Shown here: in pieces, positions 36,764-44,991 of the stretch
Layout: each line of letters starts with the position of its first letter
Numbering within the stretch: position 1 is the first letter of the stretch
Origin: Microbacterium sp. cf332
Lineage (GTDB): Bacteria; Actinomycetota; Actinomycetes; Actinomycetales; Microbacteriaceae
Direction of reading: 5' to 3'
DNA length: 64,000 nucleotides
NCBI RefSeq assembly: GCF_900102175.1
Contig: NZ_FNKN01000001.1
Span: forward strand, 620,001 to 684,000
The notes under the pieces: generated by a model
What the model saw: only the letters and a program-made list of their open reading frames with translations
The model's database searches: none
What the model was told of the DNA's origin: nothing
Translations under genes and position numbers: made by a program

Positions 36764-37336
36764 TCACCCTGCGACGCGCCAGCCGTAGCGCTCCGAGAGC
36801 GACTGCGCGACGCGTGCATACGTCGAACGGTCGAGGGAGCCTGCGGTGCGACGGATGCCGGCAACCGGCACGAGATAGATCTGATCCACGTCGAGCCACG
36901 ATGGGCGGCGCTCGCGGTCCCAGTCGCCCGTCCCCAGGGGCAGGTGATCGCGTTCGCCGTCATGGGGCTTACTCGTCAGCTTCATCGCCCAGCTGCTGCC
37001 GCGTCCGGCCCGGGCGAGGACGAGCATCGGGCGGTCCTTGCCGCGCGTGGCATCCTCCTCGTACGGCACCCAGGCCCACACGATCTCACCGGGGTCGGGC
37101 TCCGCATCCGGACGGGGCTCGTATGCCAGCCGGAGGCCGCGCGCGTCGGGCAGCGCCATCTCGACGACGGCCGACTCCGACCCGGCCGACGACAGGGTCT
37201 CGCCGGCGCGTACGGGCTCGCCGCCACGGCTCCGTGGCGATGCGACTCCCCCGCTCGCTCCGAGGCGGCTGCGCATCTCGCCGCTGCGCGCCGTCCGCCG
37301 CCGCAGCAGATCCCACACGCGCGAAAGCACACTCAT
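36764..37336 (-). CDS. PemK/MazF-like protein with long N-terminal extension
   Basis: A 190-residue protein whose C-terminal half (about 83-188) has the PemK/MazF fold signature EIVWAWVPYEEDATRGKDRPMLVL, then LPLGTGDWDRERRPSWLDVDQIYLVPV. MazF-type proteins are RNA endonucleases. The first ~80 residues are an Arg/Ser/Gly-rich extension with little order. No small antitoxin gene adjoins it, so it is either a solitary toxin-like protein or one with another role, such as a DNA-binding regulator. The gene is downstream of the amtB terminator and is on its own. Confidence 0.75.
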   Translation of the reverse strand: MSVLSRVWDLLRRRTARSGEMRSRLGASGGVASPRSRGGEPVRAGETLSSAGSESAVVEMALPDARGLRLAYEPRPDAEPDPGEIVWAWVPYEEDATRGKDRPMLVLARAGRGSSWAMKLTSKPHDGERDHLPLGTGDWDRERRPSWLDVDQIYLVPVAGIRRTAGSLDRSTYARVAQSLSERYGWRVAG

Positions 37337-37452
37337 GCGGCAAAACTAACCCACGCGGCCGCCATCTTCGGGCTCAGATGACGGGTGCCGCCGCTGCGAC
37401 GCCGTGCATGCGGCGAGTGCCGCCAGGTCACCCGTGGCAAGCGCACGCAGAA

Positions 37453-37486
37453 GCGGGGCGCCGCGGATCTCTCCGCGACGCCCCGC
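37453..37486 (-). terminator. amtB transcription terminator
   Basis: Strong GC hairpin: an 8-bp outer stem (GCGGGGCG/CGCCCCGC), a 2x2 internal loop and a 5-bp inner stem with a 4-nt loop, starting about 24 nt after the amtB stop. The T tract is poor. Confidence 0.65.
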
Positions 37487-37509
37487 CCCGATATCGAGGG
37501 TGAGCCCGA

Positions 37510-38778
37510 TCAGACCTTCGAGTCCGACAGGGTGTAGCCGACCTCGCCGTGCATGACGGTGTCGATGCCCGCGATCTCGTCCTCGTTCTTCACGCGGAAG
37601 CCGATCGTCTTCTCGATGAGGAAGCCGATGGCCAGCGAGAGGATGAACGAGTACGCGAGGACCGCGAAGGCCGCGATCGCCTGGACGATCAGCTGGCTGG
37701 CGTCGCCGCCCATGAACAGGCCGGTGCCGTTGGCGAAGAAGCCCAGGTAGAGCGTGCCGATGAGGCCGCCGACGAGGTGGATGCCCACCACGTCGAGCGA
37801 GTCGTCGAAACCGAGCTTGTACTTCAGCTCGATCGCCAGGGCGCAGGCGGCACCGGCGATGAAGCCCAGCAGGATGGCCCAGATCGGGTCGACCGAGGCG
37901 CAGGCCGGCGTGATCGCGACGAGACCCGCGACGGCACCCGATGCCGCGCCGACCGAGGTCGGCTTACCGTCCTTGATCTTCTCGACGAGCAGCCACGCGA
38001 GCAGCGCGGCGGCCGGGGCGGCGATCGTGTTGATGAACGCGAGGGCCGCGGTGCCGTCGGCGGCGAGCTCGGAGCCCGCGTTGAAGCCGAACCAGCCGAA
38101 CCACAGCAGGCCGGCGCCGAGGAGCACGAACGGCGGGTTGTGGGGGACGTGGACGCCCTTCTGGAAGCCGACGCGCTTGCCGAGGACGAGGGCGAGCGCG
38201 AGGGCCGCCGCACCGGCGTTGATGTGCACCGCGGTGCCACCGGCGAAGTCGATCGCTCCGACGCCGAAGACGTCCTGCAGACCCTTGGTGATCCAGCCGC
38301 CGTAGGCGAACGAACCGTCGTCGGCGAGGCCGAAGTTGAACACCCAGCTGGCGACCGGGAAGTACACGACCGTCGCCCAGACGCCGGCGAACAGCATCCA
38401 CGAGCCGAACTTGGCGCGGTCGGCGATAGCGCCCGACACGAGCGCCACGGTGAGGATGGCGAACGTCGCCTGGAAGCAGACGAAGGCCATGGGCGGGAAG
38501 GCCGCGTCCTCCGGGGTCTCGAGCAGGCTGCTCAAGCCGATCGCGCTCCAGTCGATCGACCAGGGTGCGACGGTGCCCTCAGCGCCCGGGAAGGCGATGG
38601 CGTACCCGAACAGCACCCAGAGGACGCCGATGAGGCCGAGCGCGCCGAAGCTCATCATCATCATGCTGATGACGCTCTTGGCCTTGACGAGGCCGCCGTA
38701 GAAGAACGCGAGTCCAGGCGTCATCAGCAGGACGAACGCGGCCGCGATGAGTATGAATGCGGTGTTGCCTTGATCCAT
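37510..38778 (-). CDS. amtB: ammonium transporter AmtB
   Basis: A 422-residue Amt/Rh-family channel with eleven transmembrane helices that conducts ammonium-derived NH3. The gate/vestibule elements (FYGGLVKAKS, AFVCFQATFA), the twin histidines (GGTAVHINAG and VVGIHLVGGLIGTL) and the C-terminal tail are present. No glnK or glnD follows, unlike the common amtB-glnK-glnD unit, so the gene is solitary and ends in its own terminator. A GlnR-like site lies about 90-140 nt upstream, suggesting control by nitrogen supply. Confidence 0.95.
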   Translation of the reverse strand: MDQGNTAFILIAAAFVLLMTPGLAFFYGGLVKAKSVISMMMMSFGALGLIGVLWVLFGYAIAFPGAEGTVAPWSIDWSAIGLSSLLETPEDAAFPPMAFVCFQATFAILTVALVSGAIADRAKFGSWMLFAGVWATVVYFPVASWVFNFGLADDGSFAYGGWITKGLQDVFGVGAIDFAGGTAVHINAGAAALALALVLGKRVGFQKGVHVPHNPPFVLLGAGLLWFGWFGFNAGSELAADGTAALAFINTIAAPAAALLAWLLVEKIKDGKPTSVGAASGAVAGLVAITPACASVDPIWAILLGFIAGAACALAIELKYKLGFDDSLDVVGIHLVGGLIGTLYLGFFANGTGLFMGGDASQLIVQAIAAFAVLAYSFILSLAIGFLIEKTIGFRVKNEDEIAGIDTVMHGEVGYTLSDSKV

Positions 38779-38868
38779 CTCGAAGGGAAACCTCTCTGCA
38801 GGGACGCAGGTGTAGCGTCGGGTCCCTTCAGTGTCGAGGGGCCCAGTTTCCCCCGACGACGCACTCGT

Positions 38869-38915
38869 GTTTCCGGTCGGTTACGCGATCGCTCCCCCGG
38901 TAAACATCAGGTTTC
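38869..38915 (-). promoter_or_regulatory. GlnR-like nitrogen-control boxes upstream of amtB
   Basis: On the minus strand 38884-38869 reads GTAACCGACCGGAAAC, a perfect match to the gTnAc-n6-GaAAc half of the actinobacterial GlnR box. A second, weaker element (GAAAC-n6-TTTAC, 38915-38900) lies 15 nt further upstream. Position, 91-137 nt before the amtB start, is suitable for activation. The rest of this ~165-nt gap has no other clear signal. Confidence 0.5.
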
Positions 38916-38944
38916 GGCGCGCCGGGTGGCGGCTGGGTGCTCGC

Positions 38945-39973
38945 TCAGGAGTGGGTGAGAGCCACCAGGCGCGAGATGGCGCGCAGGTACTTCTTGCGGT
39001 AGCCGCCGCCGAGCATCTCGTCGCCGAAGACCTCGTCGAGCGGCCGGCCGGTGGCGCGGATCGGGATCTGCGCGTCGTAGGCGCGGTCGACGAAGGCGAC
39101 GAACCGCAGCGCCGCGGACTGGTCGGTCAGCTGCGTCACGTCGCGCAGGCCGACGACGGACACGTCGTCGAGCAGGCGGATGTACCGCGAGGGATGCACC
39201 GTCGCGAGGTGGGAGACGACATCGGCGAACGCGTCGTCCGAGACCGCGCCGAGCGCGGCGGCGGCGGTGATCTCGCTCTGGTAGGCGTCAGGGCCGAGCG
39301 CGACGGCATGGCCGTCGACGGCTCGCTGGCGGTAGTCGGTGCCGTCGATGCGGATCGTCTCGAAGCTGGCGGCCATCGCGTGGATCTCGCGCAGGAAGTC
39401 CTGCGCGGCGAAGCGGCCCTCCCCGAGCGCGTTGGGAGGCGTGTTCGAGGTCGCGGCCAAGCGCGTGCCCGAGGCGACGAGCTCACCGAGCAGGCGGGTC
39501 ATGACCATCGTGTCGCCGGGATCGTCGAGCTCGAACTCGTCGATGCACAGCAGGTCCGCGCCGCGCAGCAGCTGCACCGTGTTCTGGTAGCCCACCGCGC
39601 CGACGAGCGCCGTGTACTCGATGAACGAGCCGAAGTACTTCCGACGGGCGGGCATCGCGTGGTAGATCGACGCGAGCAGGTGGGTCTTGCCCACGCCGAA
39701 CCCGCCGTCGAGGTAGACGCCGGGCTTCGTCGCGGGCACCTTCTTGGCCCGGCGGAAGAGGCCCCCTCGCGACGCGGGCGCCCCGCCACCGGCGAACGCC
39801 TCGAGCAGCTCTTTCGCCTCCTGCTGCGAGGGGTACTGCGGGTCGGTGCGGTACGTGTCGAACGTGGCCGCGTCGAACTGCGGCGGGGGCACGAGAGCGC
39901 CGAGCATCTCGGAGCCGCTCACCTCGGGACGGCGGTCGCTGAGGCGCAGGATTCCGGCGGATGTGCTCGTCAC
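38945..39973 (-). CDS. zapE: cell-division-associated ATPase ZapE (AFG1 family)
   Basis: A 342-residue P-loop ATPase of the ZapE/AFG1 type. Walker A is YLDGGFGVGKTHLLASIYH, Walker B is LLCIDEFELDDPGD and the sensor is LAATSNTPPNAL. ZapE supports Z-ring function under stress in some bacteria; AFG1-type relatives are protein quality-control factors, so the actinobacterial role is inferred. The GTG start at 39973 has TAGGGT 6 nt upstream, another leaderless arrangement. It is divergent from the RibD-like gene, 33 nt away. Confidence 0.9.
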   Translation of the reverse strand: MTSTSAGILRLSDRRPEVSGSEMLGALVPPPQFDAATFDTYRTDPQYPSQQEAKELLEAFAGGGAPASRGGLFRRAKKVPATKPGVYLDGGFGVGKTHLLASIYHAMPARRKYFGSFIEYTALVGAVGYQNTVQLLRGADLLCIDEFELDDPGDTMVMTRLLGELVASGTRLAATSNTPPNALGEGRFAAQDFLREIHAMAASFETIRIDGTDYRQRAVDGHAVALGPDAYQSEITAAAALGAVSDDAFADVVSHLATVHPSRYIRLLDDVSVVGLRDVTQLTDQSAALRFVAFVDRAYDAQIPIRATGRPLDEVFGDEMLGGGYRKKYLRAISRLVALTHS

Positions 39974-39979
39974 GGATCA

Positions 39980-39985
39980 ACCCTA
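39980..39985 (-). promoter_or_regulatory. candidate -10 box for leaderless zapE mRNA
   Basis: TAGGGT on the minus strand, 6 nt before the GTG start of zapE. Confidence 0.45.
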
Positions 39986-40006
39986 ACGGCGTGAAAGGAT
40001 GACGCC

Positions 40007-40714
40007 GTGCGCGTGACCGAGATGCTGCCGGAGACCGGCGAGAGCGCGGATTCCGCGACGGATGCCGGACGGGCATGGCTCACCGCGCGATACCACCGGG
40101 AGTCGGACGCGTACGTGCGGGTGAACATGGTATCGACGCTCACCGGCTCCGCCTCCGGCGGCGACGGCACCAGCGACTCGATCTCGAGCCCGACCGACCG
40201 CACCGTCCTGGGCATCATCCGTCGCGACGCCGACGTGGTCGTGGTGGGTGCCGAGAGCGTCCGTGCCGAGGGCTACGTCGTGCCGCGCACCGCTGCGCTC
40301 GCGGTCGTCTCGCGATCGGGCCGGCTCGAGGGGCACCGTCTCGACGGCGCCGATGCCGACCGGGTCGTGATCGTCGTGCCGGCGGGCGTCGCGCCTGCCG
40401 TGCCGGCGGGCGTCGGCGTCGTGACCGCCGGGGCGGGCCCCGACCTCTCTCCCGCGGAGGTTCTCGCGGCCCTGGCCGAGCGCGGCTGGACCCGCGTCGT
40501 CTGCGAGGGCGGCCCGTCGCTCGCTGGCCAATTCGTCGCGGCCGGTGTCGTCGATGAGCTTTGTCTCACCGTCGCGCCGCGGGTCGGCCCCGTGACTCAT
40601 CCCGTGCTCCCGTTGACGGACGAGCAGCCGACCACGGTGACCGGCGCCCTCATGGACGCGGCGGGCTTCAGCTACCTTCGGCTGCGCGTCGACGCTCGAG
40701 CCACGCGCCGATGA
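40007..40714 (+). CDS. pyrimidine reductase (RibD C-terminal domain) family protein
   Basis: A 235-residue protein with the DHFR-like fold of the RibD reductase domain, which uses NADPH. VRVNMVSTLTGSASGGDGTS, VVVVGAESVRAEGY and VVCEGGPSLAGQFVAAGVVDELCLTVAP follow the family well. There is no deaminase domain and no rib operon here, so it is a stand-alone relative whose substrate is unknown. The start is GTG 40007 with AAAGGA about 7 nt upstream. Its last 47 nt overlap the convergent hydrolase gene. Confidence 0.88.
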   Translation: MRVTEMLPETGESADSATDAGRAWLTARYHRESDAYVRVNMVSTLTGSASGGDGTSDSISSPTDRTVLGIIRRDADVVVVGAESVRAEGYVVPRTAALAVVSRSGRLEGHRLDGADADRVVIVVPAGVAPAVPAGVGVVTAGAGPDLSPAEVLAALAERGWTRVVCEGGPSLAGQFVAAGVVDELCLTVAPRVGPVTHPVLPLTDEQPTTVTGALMDAAGFSYLRLRVDARATRR

Positions 40715-41888
40715 TGCCGGTCCACCGTTCCGGGTCGTAGTTCCACAGCTTGGTGTGACGAGCCGTCTGGAAGACCTCGAGCTCGACCAGGTCGGGGCGG
40801 GCCGCGGCCAGCTGATACGACGCATCGGGAGGTACGAATCCGTCGTCGTCGCTGTGGAGGATGAGGACAGGGTGCTGCAGCTCGGCCGCCCGGGCGACGA
40901 CGTCGAGCCGGTCGAACGGGATGGGCGTGTTCAGTCCCACGACCCGCGATCCCCAGCGGCTGTCGAGCGCTCGGACGGCGGTCGTCGCGACAGGACCCGG
41001 AATGCGCAGGAGCTGCGCCTGGTAGTCGAGCACGATGCGCCAGTCGATCGCGGGCGACTCCAGCACGATGCCCGCGATGACGTCGCGATGCGCCGAGTTC
41101 AGGGCCACCTGCAGAGCGATCGCCCCGCCCATCGACCACCCCATGAGGAGCACCCGGCGGGCACCGCGCCGGCGTGCTGCGGCGATGGCGGCATCCACGT
41201 CGCGCCATTCGGTGGCGCCCAGCATGTACGTCCCCGTGCGGCTGCGCGGCCCCTCCCCGTCGTTGCGGTACGACACCAGCAGCGACGAGATGCCGGCGGC
41301 GTGGAAGACGGGCACGGCGCGCAGGGTCTCGGCGCGCGTGGTCCCGCGCCCGTGGATCTGGATGACCCAGGTGTCGCTCGGGCTGCCGGTATCGTCCTCA
41401 GCCGGGAAGAACCAGGCCGGACACGGACCGAGCGGGGAACCGATGAGCTGGGACTCGACGGGGAGGTGCAGCTCGGCCGGATCGGTGTAGTACCAGCCGC
41501 TGAATGCCGCCTCCGACGAGAGCCGGTCGTCGACGCCGATCTCGGTGAGCAGCTTGCGCCTGACCGAGGTCTCGTCCCGGGCGAGGACGGCCCCGACCTT
41601 GACGTACGGCGCCGTCCCGGTCGTGAAGATGCCGTATCGTCCGGGCAGCTCGGTGTCGGCGTTGCGCGAGAGAGTGAGCGTCTGCGCTGCCACGTCGACG
41701 GCGAGCAGCTCGATATCGGGCGTGCGGCCGGCCGGCGTCACGACTCTGCGCGCAACGCGCATCGACACCGCCCCGAGTGCCGCGAGGGTGATTCCGAGGG
41801 CCCCGGCGAGTGCCGCGGCCGTCGTCTTCGCGGCGGTGGCTGCGGCGGGAGATACGCCCGCGGCCCCGGCGCGCCTGGAACCCATCAT
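40668..41888 (-). CDS. membrane-anchored alpha/beta hydrolase
   Basis: A 406-residue protein. A transmembrane helix (about 22-42) anchors a serine hydrolase domain. The nucleophile elbow is LLMGWSMGGAIALQ, the acid is probably in HSDDDGFVPPDA and the histidine in TARHTKLWNYD, so the triad is complete. The ~130-residue segment between helix and hydrolase core is unusual and unassigned. Substrate unknown. Its -10 candidate TAGAGT overlaps that of the divergent DUF3000 gene; only 25 nt separate the starts. Confidence 0.85.
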   Translation of the reverse strand: MMGSRRAGAAGVSPAAATAAKTTAAALAGALGITLAALGAVSMRVARRVVTPAGRTPDIELLAVDVAAQTLTLSRNADTELPGRYGIFTTGTAPYVKVGAVLARDETSVRRKLLTEIGVDDRLSSEAAFSGWYYTDPAELHLPVESQLIGSPLGPCPAWFFPAEDDTGSPSDTWVIQIHGRGTTRAETLRAVPVFHAAGISSLLVSYRNDGEGPRSRTGTYMLGATEWRDVDAAIAAARRRGARRVLLMGWSMGGAIALQVALNSAHRDVIAGIVLESPAIDWRIVLDYQAQLLRIPGPVATTAVRALDSRWGSRVVGLNTPIPFDRLDVVARAAELQHPVLILHSDDDGFVPPDASYQLAAARPDLVELEVFQTARHTKLWNYDPERWTGIIGAWLERRRAAEGS

Positions 41889-41897
41889 CGAGGCCTC

Positions 41898-41907
41898 ACT
41901 CTAGTCT
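41898..41907. promoter_or_regulatory. overlapping divergent -10 boxes (hydrolase and DUF3000)
   Basis: ACTCTAGTCT contains TAGAGT on the minus strand (41898-41903) for the hydrolase and TAGTCT on the plus strand (41902-41907) for DUF3000. The latter is 6 nt before its GTG start, a leaderless layout. Polymerase cannot occupy both at once. Confidence 0.4.
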
Positions 41908-41913
41908 GTCGAC

Positions 41914-42504
41914 GTGGCCGATTCCCGCCCTCCTGTCGATGCGACGGCCTTCGCCGTGGCCCGCGAGGCGGTGCTCGCGATGTCATTCCGCGACGACCTC
42001 GTCGTGCGCGAGATCCCCGCACCGTCCGGCCTCGCGCCCGAGGCGATCGCGCTCGCCGGAGACGTCCGTCCCGAGGAGCACGCGGTCGACTCGCCCTACG
42101 GCACCGGCCGCATCGTCGTGCTGCATGACGCGGACGCGCCCGACGCCTGGGGCGGACCCTGGCGGATCGTCGCCTTCGCGCAAGCACCGCTCGAGCCGGA
42201 GATCGGTGTCGACCCCCTTCTGGCCGAAGTGGCCTGGTCCTGGTTGATCGACGCCCTCGACCACCGCGCCGCGTCGTTCCACTCCGTGTCGGGGACGGCT
42301 ACCAAGACGCTCTCCCGCGGTTTCGGGAGTCTGGCCGACGAGGGCGACGGTGCGCAGATAGAGTTGCGTGCGTCGTGGTCGCCCCTCGGCGACATCACCG
42401 CCCATATCGACGCCTGGGCGGAACTGACCTGCATGCTGGCCGGCCTTCCTCCGGGGTCGGAGGGCGTCGCCGTCTTCGGAGCACGCCGGGGGAACCGTGG
42501 CTGA
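41914..42504 (+). CDS. DUF3000 domain-containing protein
   Basis: A 196-residue actinobacterial DUF3000 protein. Conserved-looking parts are ALSFRDDLVVREIPAP-like (here AVLAMSFRDDLVVREIPAP), RIVVLHDADAPDAWGGPWRIVAFAQAPLE and VAWSWLIDALDHRAA. No catalytic motif is obvious and its role is unknown. It overlaps the next gene, RNase D, by 8 nt and is placed before it in many Actinobacteria, which suggests a linked function. Confidence 0.88.
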   Translation: MADSRPPVDATAFAVAREAVLAMSFRDDLVVREIPAPSGLAPEAIALAGDVRPEEHAVDSPYGTGRIVVLHDADAPDAWGGPWRIVAFAQAPLEPEIGVDPLLAEVAWSWLIDALDHRAASFHSVSGTATKTLSRGFGSLADEGDGAQIELRASWSPLGDITAHIDAWAELTCMLAGLPPGSEGVAVFGARRGNRG

Positions 42505-43693
42505 ATACACCGTCATCGCCGATGACGCCGGACTCGAACGCGCCGCCGCGCTGCTCGCCGCCGGAGACGGCCCCGTCGCCGTCGACGTCGAGCGCGCCTC
42601 CGGCTTCCGCTACTCGCAGCGCGCCTATCTCATCCAGGTGTTCCGCCGCGGCGCGGGCGTCCATCTGTTTGACCCCCCTGCGATCTCGACGTTCGCGCCG
42701 CTCCAGGACGCGATCGGCGGTGTCGAGTGGGTGCTCCACGCCGCCAGCCAGGACCTCCCGTCGCTACGCGAGGCGGGCCTGGATCCCGTGTCGATCTTCG
42801 ACACGGAGCTGGCGGCGCGGCTCCTCGGCCACGCCCGGGTCGGGCTCGGCGCCGTCGTCGAGGACACGCTCGGCATCGTCCTGGCGAAAGCGCACTCCGC
42901 GGCCGACTGGTCGACGCGTCCGCTGCCGCAGTCCTGGCTCGAGTACGCCGCGCTCGATGTCGAGCACCTCATCGATGTCCGCGATGCGCTGGCCCTCGAA
43001 CTCGAGGCGCAGGACAAGGTGGATATCGCCGCCCAGGAGTTCCAGGCGGTGCTCGACCGGCCCGTCAAGGCCCCGCGCGAGGATCCGTGGCGCCGTCTCA
43101 GCGGGCTGCACACCGTCCGGGGCCGGCGCGCGCTGGCGGTGGCCCGCGCGCTGTGGACGGCCCGCGAGGAATATGCGCGCGAGCAGGATGTCGCCCCGGG
43201 ACGGCTCGTCCCCGACCGCGCGCTGGTCGCTGCGCTCGCGGCCGACCCGAAGACGAAGCAGGATCTGGCTCGGCTCAAGGACTTCACCGGACGCGCGAGC
43301 CGCTCGCAGCTCGACCGGTGGTGGGCGGCGATCGAGGCCGGACGTGCCGAGCAGTCGCTCCCGCCCGACCGCCTGCCCGGCGACGGTCTGCCGCCGCCCC
43401 GCGCGTGGGTGGACCGCAACCCGCCCGCCGACGCGCGTCTCAAGGCCGCGCGGCCCGCCGTCGAGCACCGCGCGGAGGAGCTGTCGATGCCGACGGAGAA
43501 TCTGCTCACGCCCGAGCTGCTGCGTCGTGTGGCCTGGGCGCCGCCCGCCGAGGTGACGGTCGAGTCCGTCGGCGCCGCCCTCGCCGAGCTCGGTGCGCGA
43601 CGATGGCAGATTGAGCAGACCGCACAGCTGATCGCCCAAGCCTTTGTGGATTCCGTGAACTCGGATGCCGCGCCTCCCGCGGCGGCTTCGTAG
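42497..43693 (+). CDS. rnd: ribonuclease D (DEDDy exonuclease with HRDC domains)
   Basis: A 398-residue 3'-5' exoribonuclease. ExoI VAVDVERASGFRYSQRAYLIQ, ExoII WVLHAASQDLPSL and ExoIII YAALDVEHL make the DEDDy metal site complete. The C-terminal HRDC domain includes LVAALAADPKTKQDLARLKDF. RNase D trims tRNA and other RNA 3' ends. The start is GTG 42497, inside the DUF3000 end. Length fits the two-HRDC bacterial form. Confidence 0.93.
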   Translation: MAEYTVIADDAGLERAAALLAAGDGPVAVDVERASGFRYSQRAYLIQVFRRGAGVHLFDPPAISTFAPLQDAIGGVEWVLHAASQDLPSLREAGLDPVSIFDTELAARLLGHARVGLGAVVEDTLGIVLAKAHSAADWSTRPLPQSWLEYAALDVEHLIDVRDALALELEAQDKVDIAAQEFQAVLDRPVKAPREDPWRRLSGLHTVRGRRALAVARALWTAREEYAREQDVAPGRLVPDRALVAALAADPKTKQDLARLKDFTGRASRSQLDRWWAAIEAGRAEQSLPPDRLPGDGLPPPRAWVDRNPPADARLKAARPAVEHRAEELSMPTENLLTPELLRRVAWAPPAEVTVESVGAALAELGARRWQIEQTAQLIAQAFVDSVNSDAAPPAAAS

Positions 43694-43708
43694 GTTCGAT
43701 CCAACCGA

Positions 43709-43737
43709 TTTTTCCGGCCTCGACCGCTCCCTAGGCT
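43709..43737 (+). promoter_or_regulatory. candidate promoter of the fadA/fadB genes
   Basis: TTTTTC (43709-43714), a 17-nt spacer and TAGGCT (43732-43737) ahead of the thiolase start; the leader contains GGAGG. Confidence 0.4.
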
Positions 43738-43765
43738 GGATCCGATCCCATCTTCTGGAGGCAAA

Positions 43766-44980
43766 GTGGCCGAGATCTCTGACGTCTACTTCATCGACGG
43801 CATGCGTACCCCCTTCGGGCGCGCCGGCGAGAAGGGCATGTACTGGAACACCCGAGCCGATGACCTCGTCGTCAAGGCCATCCGGGGCGTGATCGAACGC
43901 AACCCCGGTGTCCCGCTCGACCGCATTGACGATGTCGCGATCGCCGCCACGACGCAGGAGGGCGATCAGGGCCTCACGCTGGGGCGCACGGCCGCGATCC
44001 TCGCGGGTCTCCCGCAGAGCGTTCCCGGCTTCGCGATCGACCGGATGTGCGCGGGCGCCATGACGAGCGTCACGACGATGGCCGGTTCGATCGGCATCGG
44101 CATGTACGACCTCGCCCTCGCGGGCGGTGTCGAGCACATGGGCCGTCACCCGCTCGGCGGCGACGCCGACCCGAACCCCCGCTTCCTCACCGAGAAGCTC
44201 GTGAGCCCCGACGCGCTGAACATGGGCATCACGGCCGAGCGGCTGCACGACCGGTTCCCCGCCCTCACCAAGGAGCGGGCCGACCGGTTCGGGATGCTGA
44301 GCCAGCACAAGGCGCAGGCCGCCTATGACGCCGGCAAGCTGCAGCCCGATCTCGTGCCCGTCGCGGTGAAGTCCGCCGACGGCGCCTGGGGCCTCGCGAC
44401 CGAGGACGAGGGCCGCCGCCCGGAGACGACGATGGCGGGCCTCGCGCAGCTGAAGACCCCGTTCCGCCCGCACGGCCGCGTGACCGCCGGGACCTCGTCG
44501 CCGCTCACGGACGGAGCGACGATCAGTCTCCTCGCCGGCGCGCAGGCCGTGAAGGAGCTGGGTCTCACCCCGAAGATGCGCATGGTCTCGTTCGGATTCG
44601 CGGGCGTCCAGCCCGAGGTGATGGGCATCGGGCCCATCCCGTCCACCGAGAAGGCACTTGCAAAGGCCGGCCTGTCGATCGACGACATCGGCCTGTTCGA
44701 GCTCAACGAGGCGTTCGCGGTACAGGTCCTGTCGCTCCTCGACCACTTCGGGATCGCCGACGACGATCCGCGCGTCAACGCGTGGGGCGGCGCCATCGCC
44801 GTCGGTCACCCGCTGGCGGCATCCGGGGTGCGCCTCATGATCCAGCTCGCCGCCCAGTTCGCAGAGCGCCCGGACGTGCGCTACGGCCTCACCGCCATGT
44901 GCGTGGGTCTCGGTCAGGGCGGCTCGGTCATCTGGGAGAACCCGCACTACACCGGCAAGAAGAAGAACCCGAAGAAGTGA
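43766..44980 (+). CDS. fadA: acetyl-CoA acyltransferase (thiolase, beta-oxidation)
   Basis: A 404-residue thiolase that cleaves 3-ketoacyl-CoA. The nucleophile cysteine is in DRMCAGAMTSV, the histidine in GHPLAASG and the second cysteine in AMCVGLGQGG, so the active site is intact. LNEAFAVQ is the usual NEAF motif. The start is GTG 43766, with GGAGG 4 nt upstream. The fadB-type gene follows after 11 nt, so the pair forms the fatty-acid oxidation operon. Confidence 0.94.
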   Translation: MAEISDVYFIDGMRTPFGRAGEKGMYWNTRADDLVVKAIRGVIERNPGVPLDRIDDVAIAATTQEGDQGLTLGRTAAILAGLPQSVPGFAIDRMCAGAMTSVTTMAGSIGIGMYDLALAGGVEHMGRHPLGGDADPNPRFLTEKLVSPDALNMGITAERLHDRFPALTKERADRFGMLSQHKAQAAYDAGKLQPDLVPVAVKSADGAWGLATEDEGRRPETTMAGLAQLKTPFRPHGRVTAGTSSPLTDGATISLLAGAQAVKELGLTPKMRMVSFGFAGVQPEVMGIGPIPSTEKALAKAGLSIDDIGLFELNEAFAVQVLSLLDHFGIADDDPRVNAWGGAIAVGHPLAASGVRLMIQLAAQFAERPDVRYGLTAMCVGLGQGGSVIWENPHYTGKKKNPKK

Positions 44981-44991
44981 GACGCGCCGAC

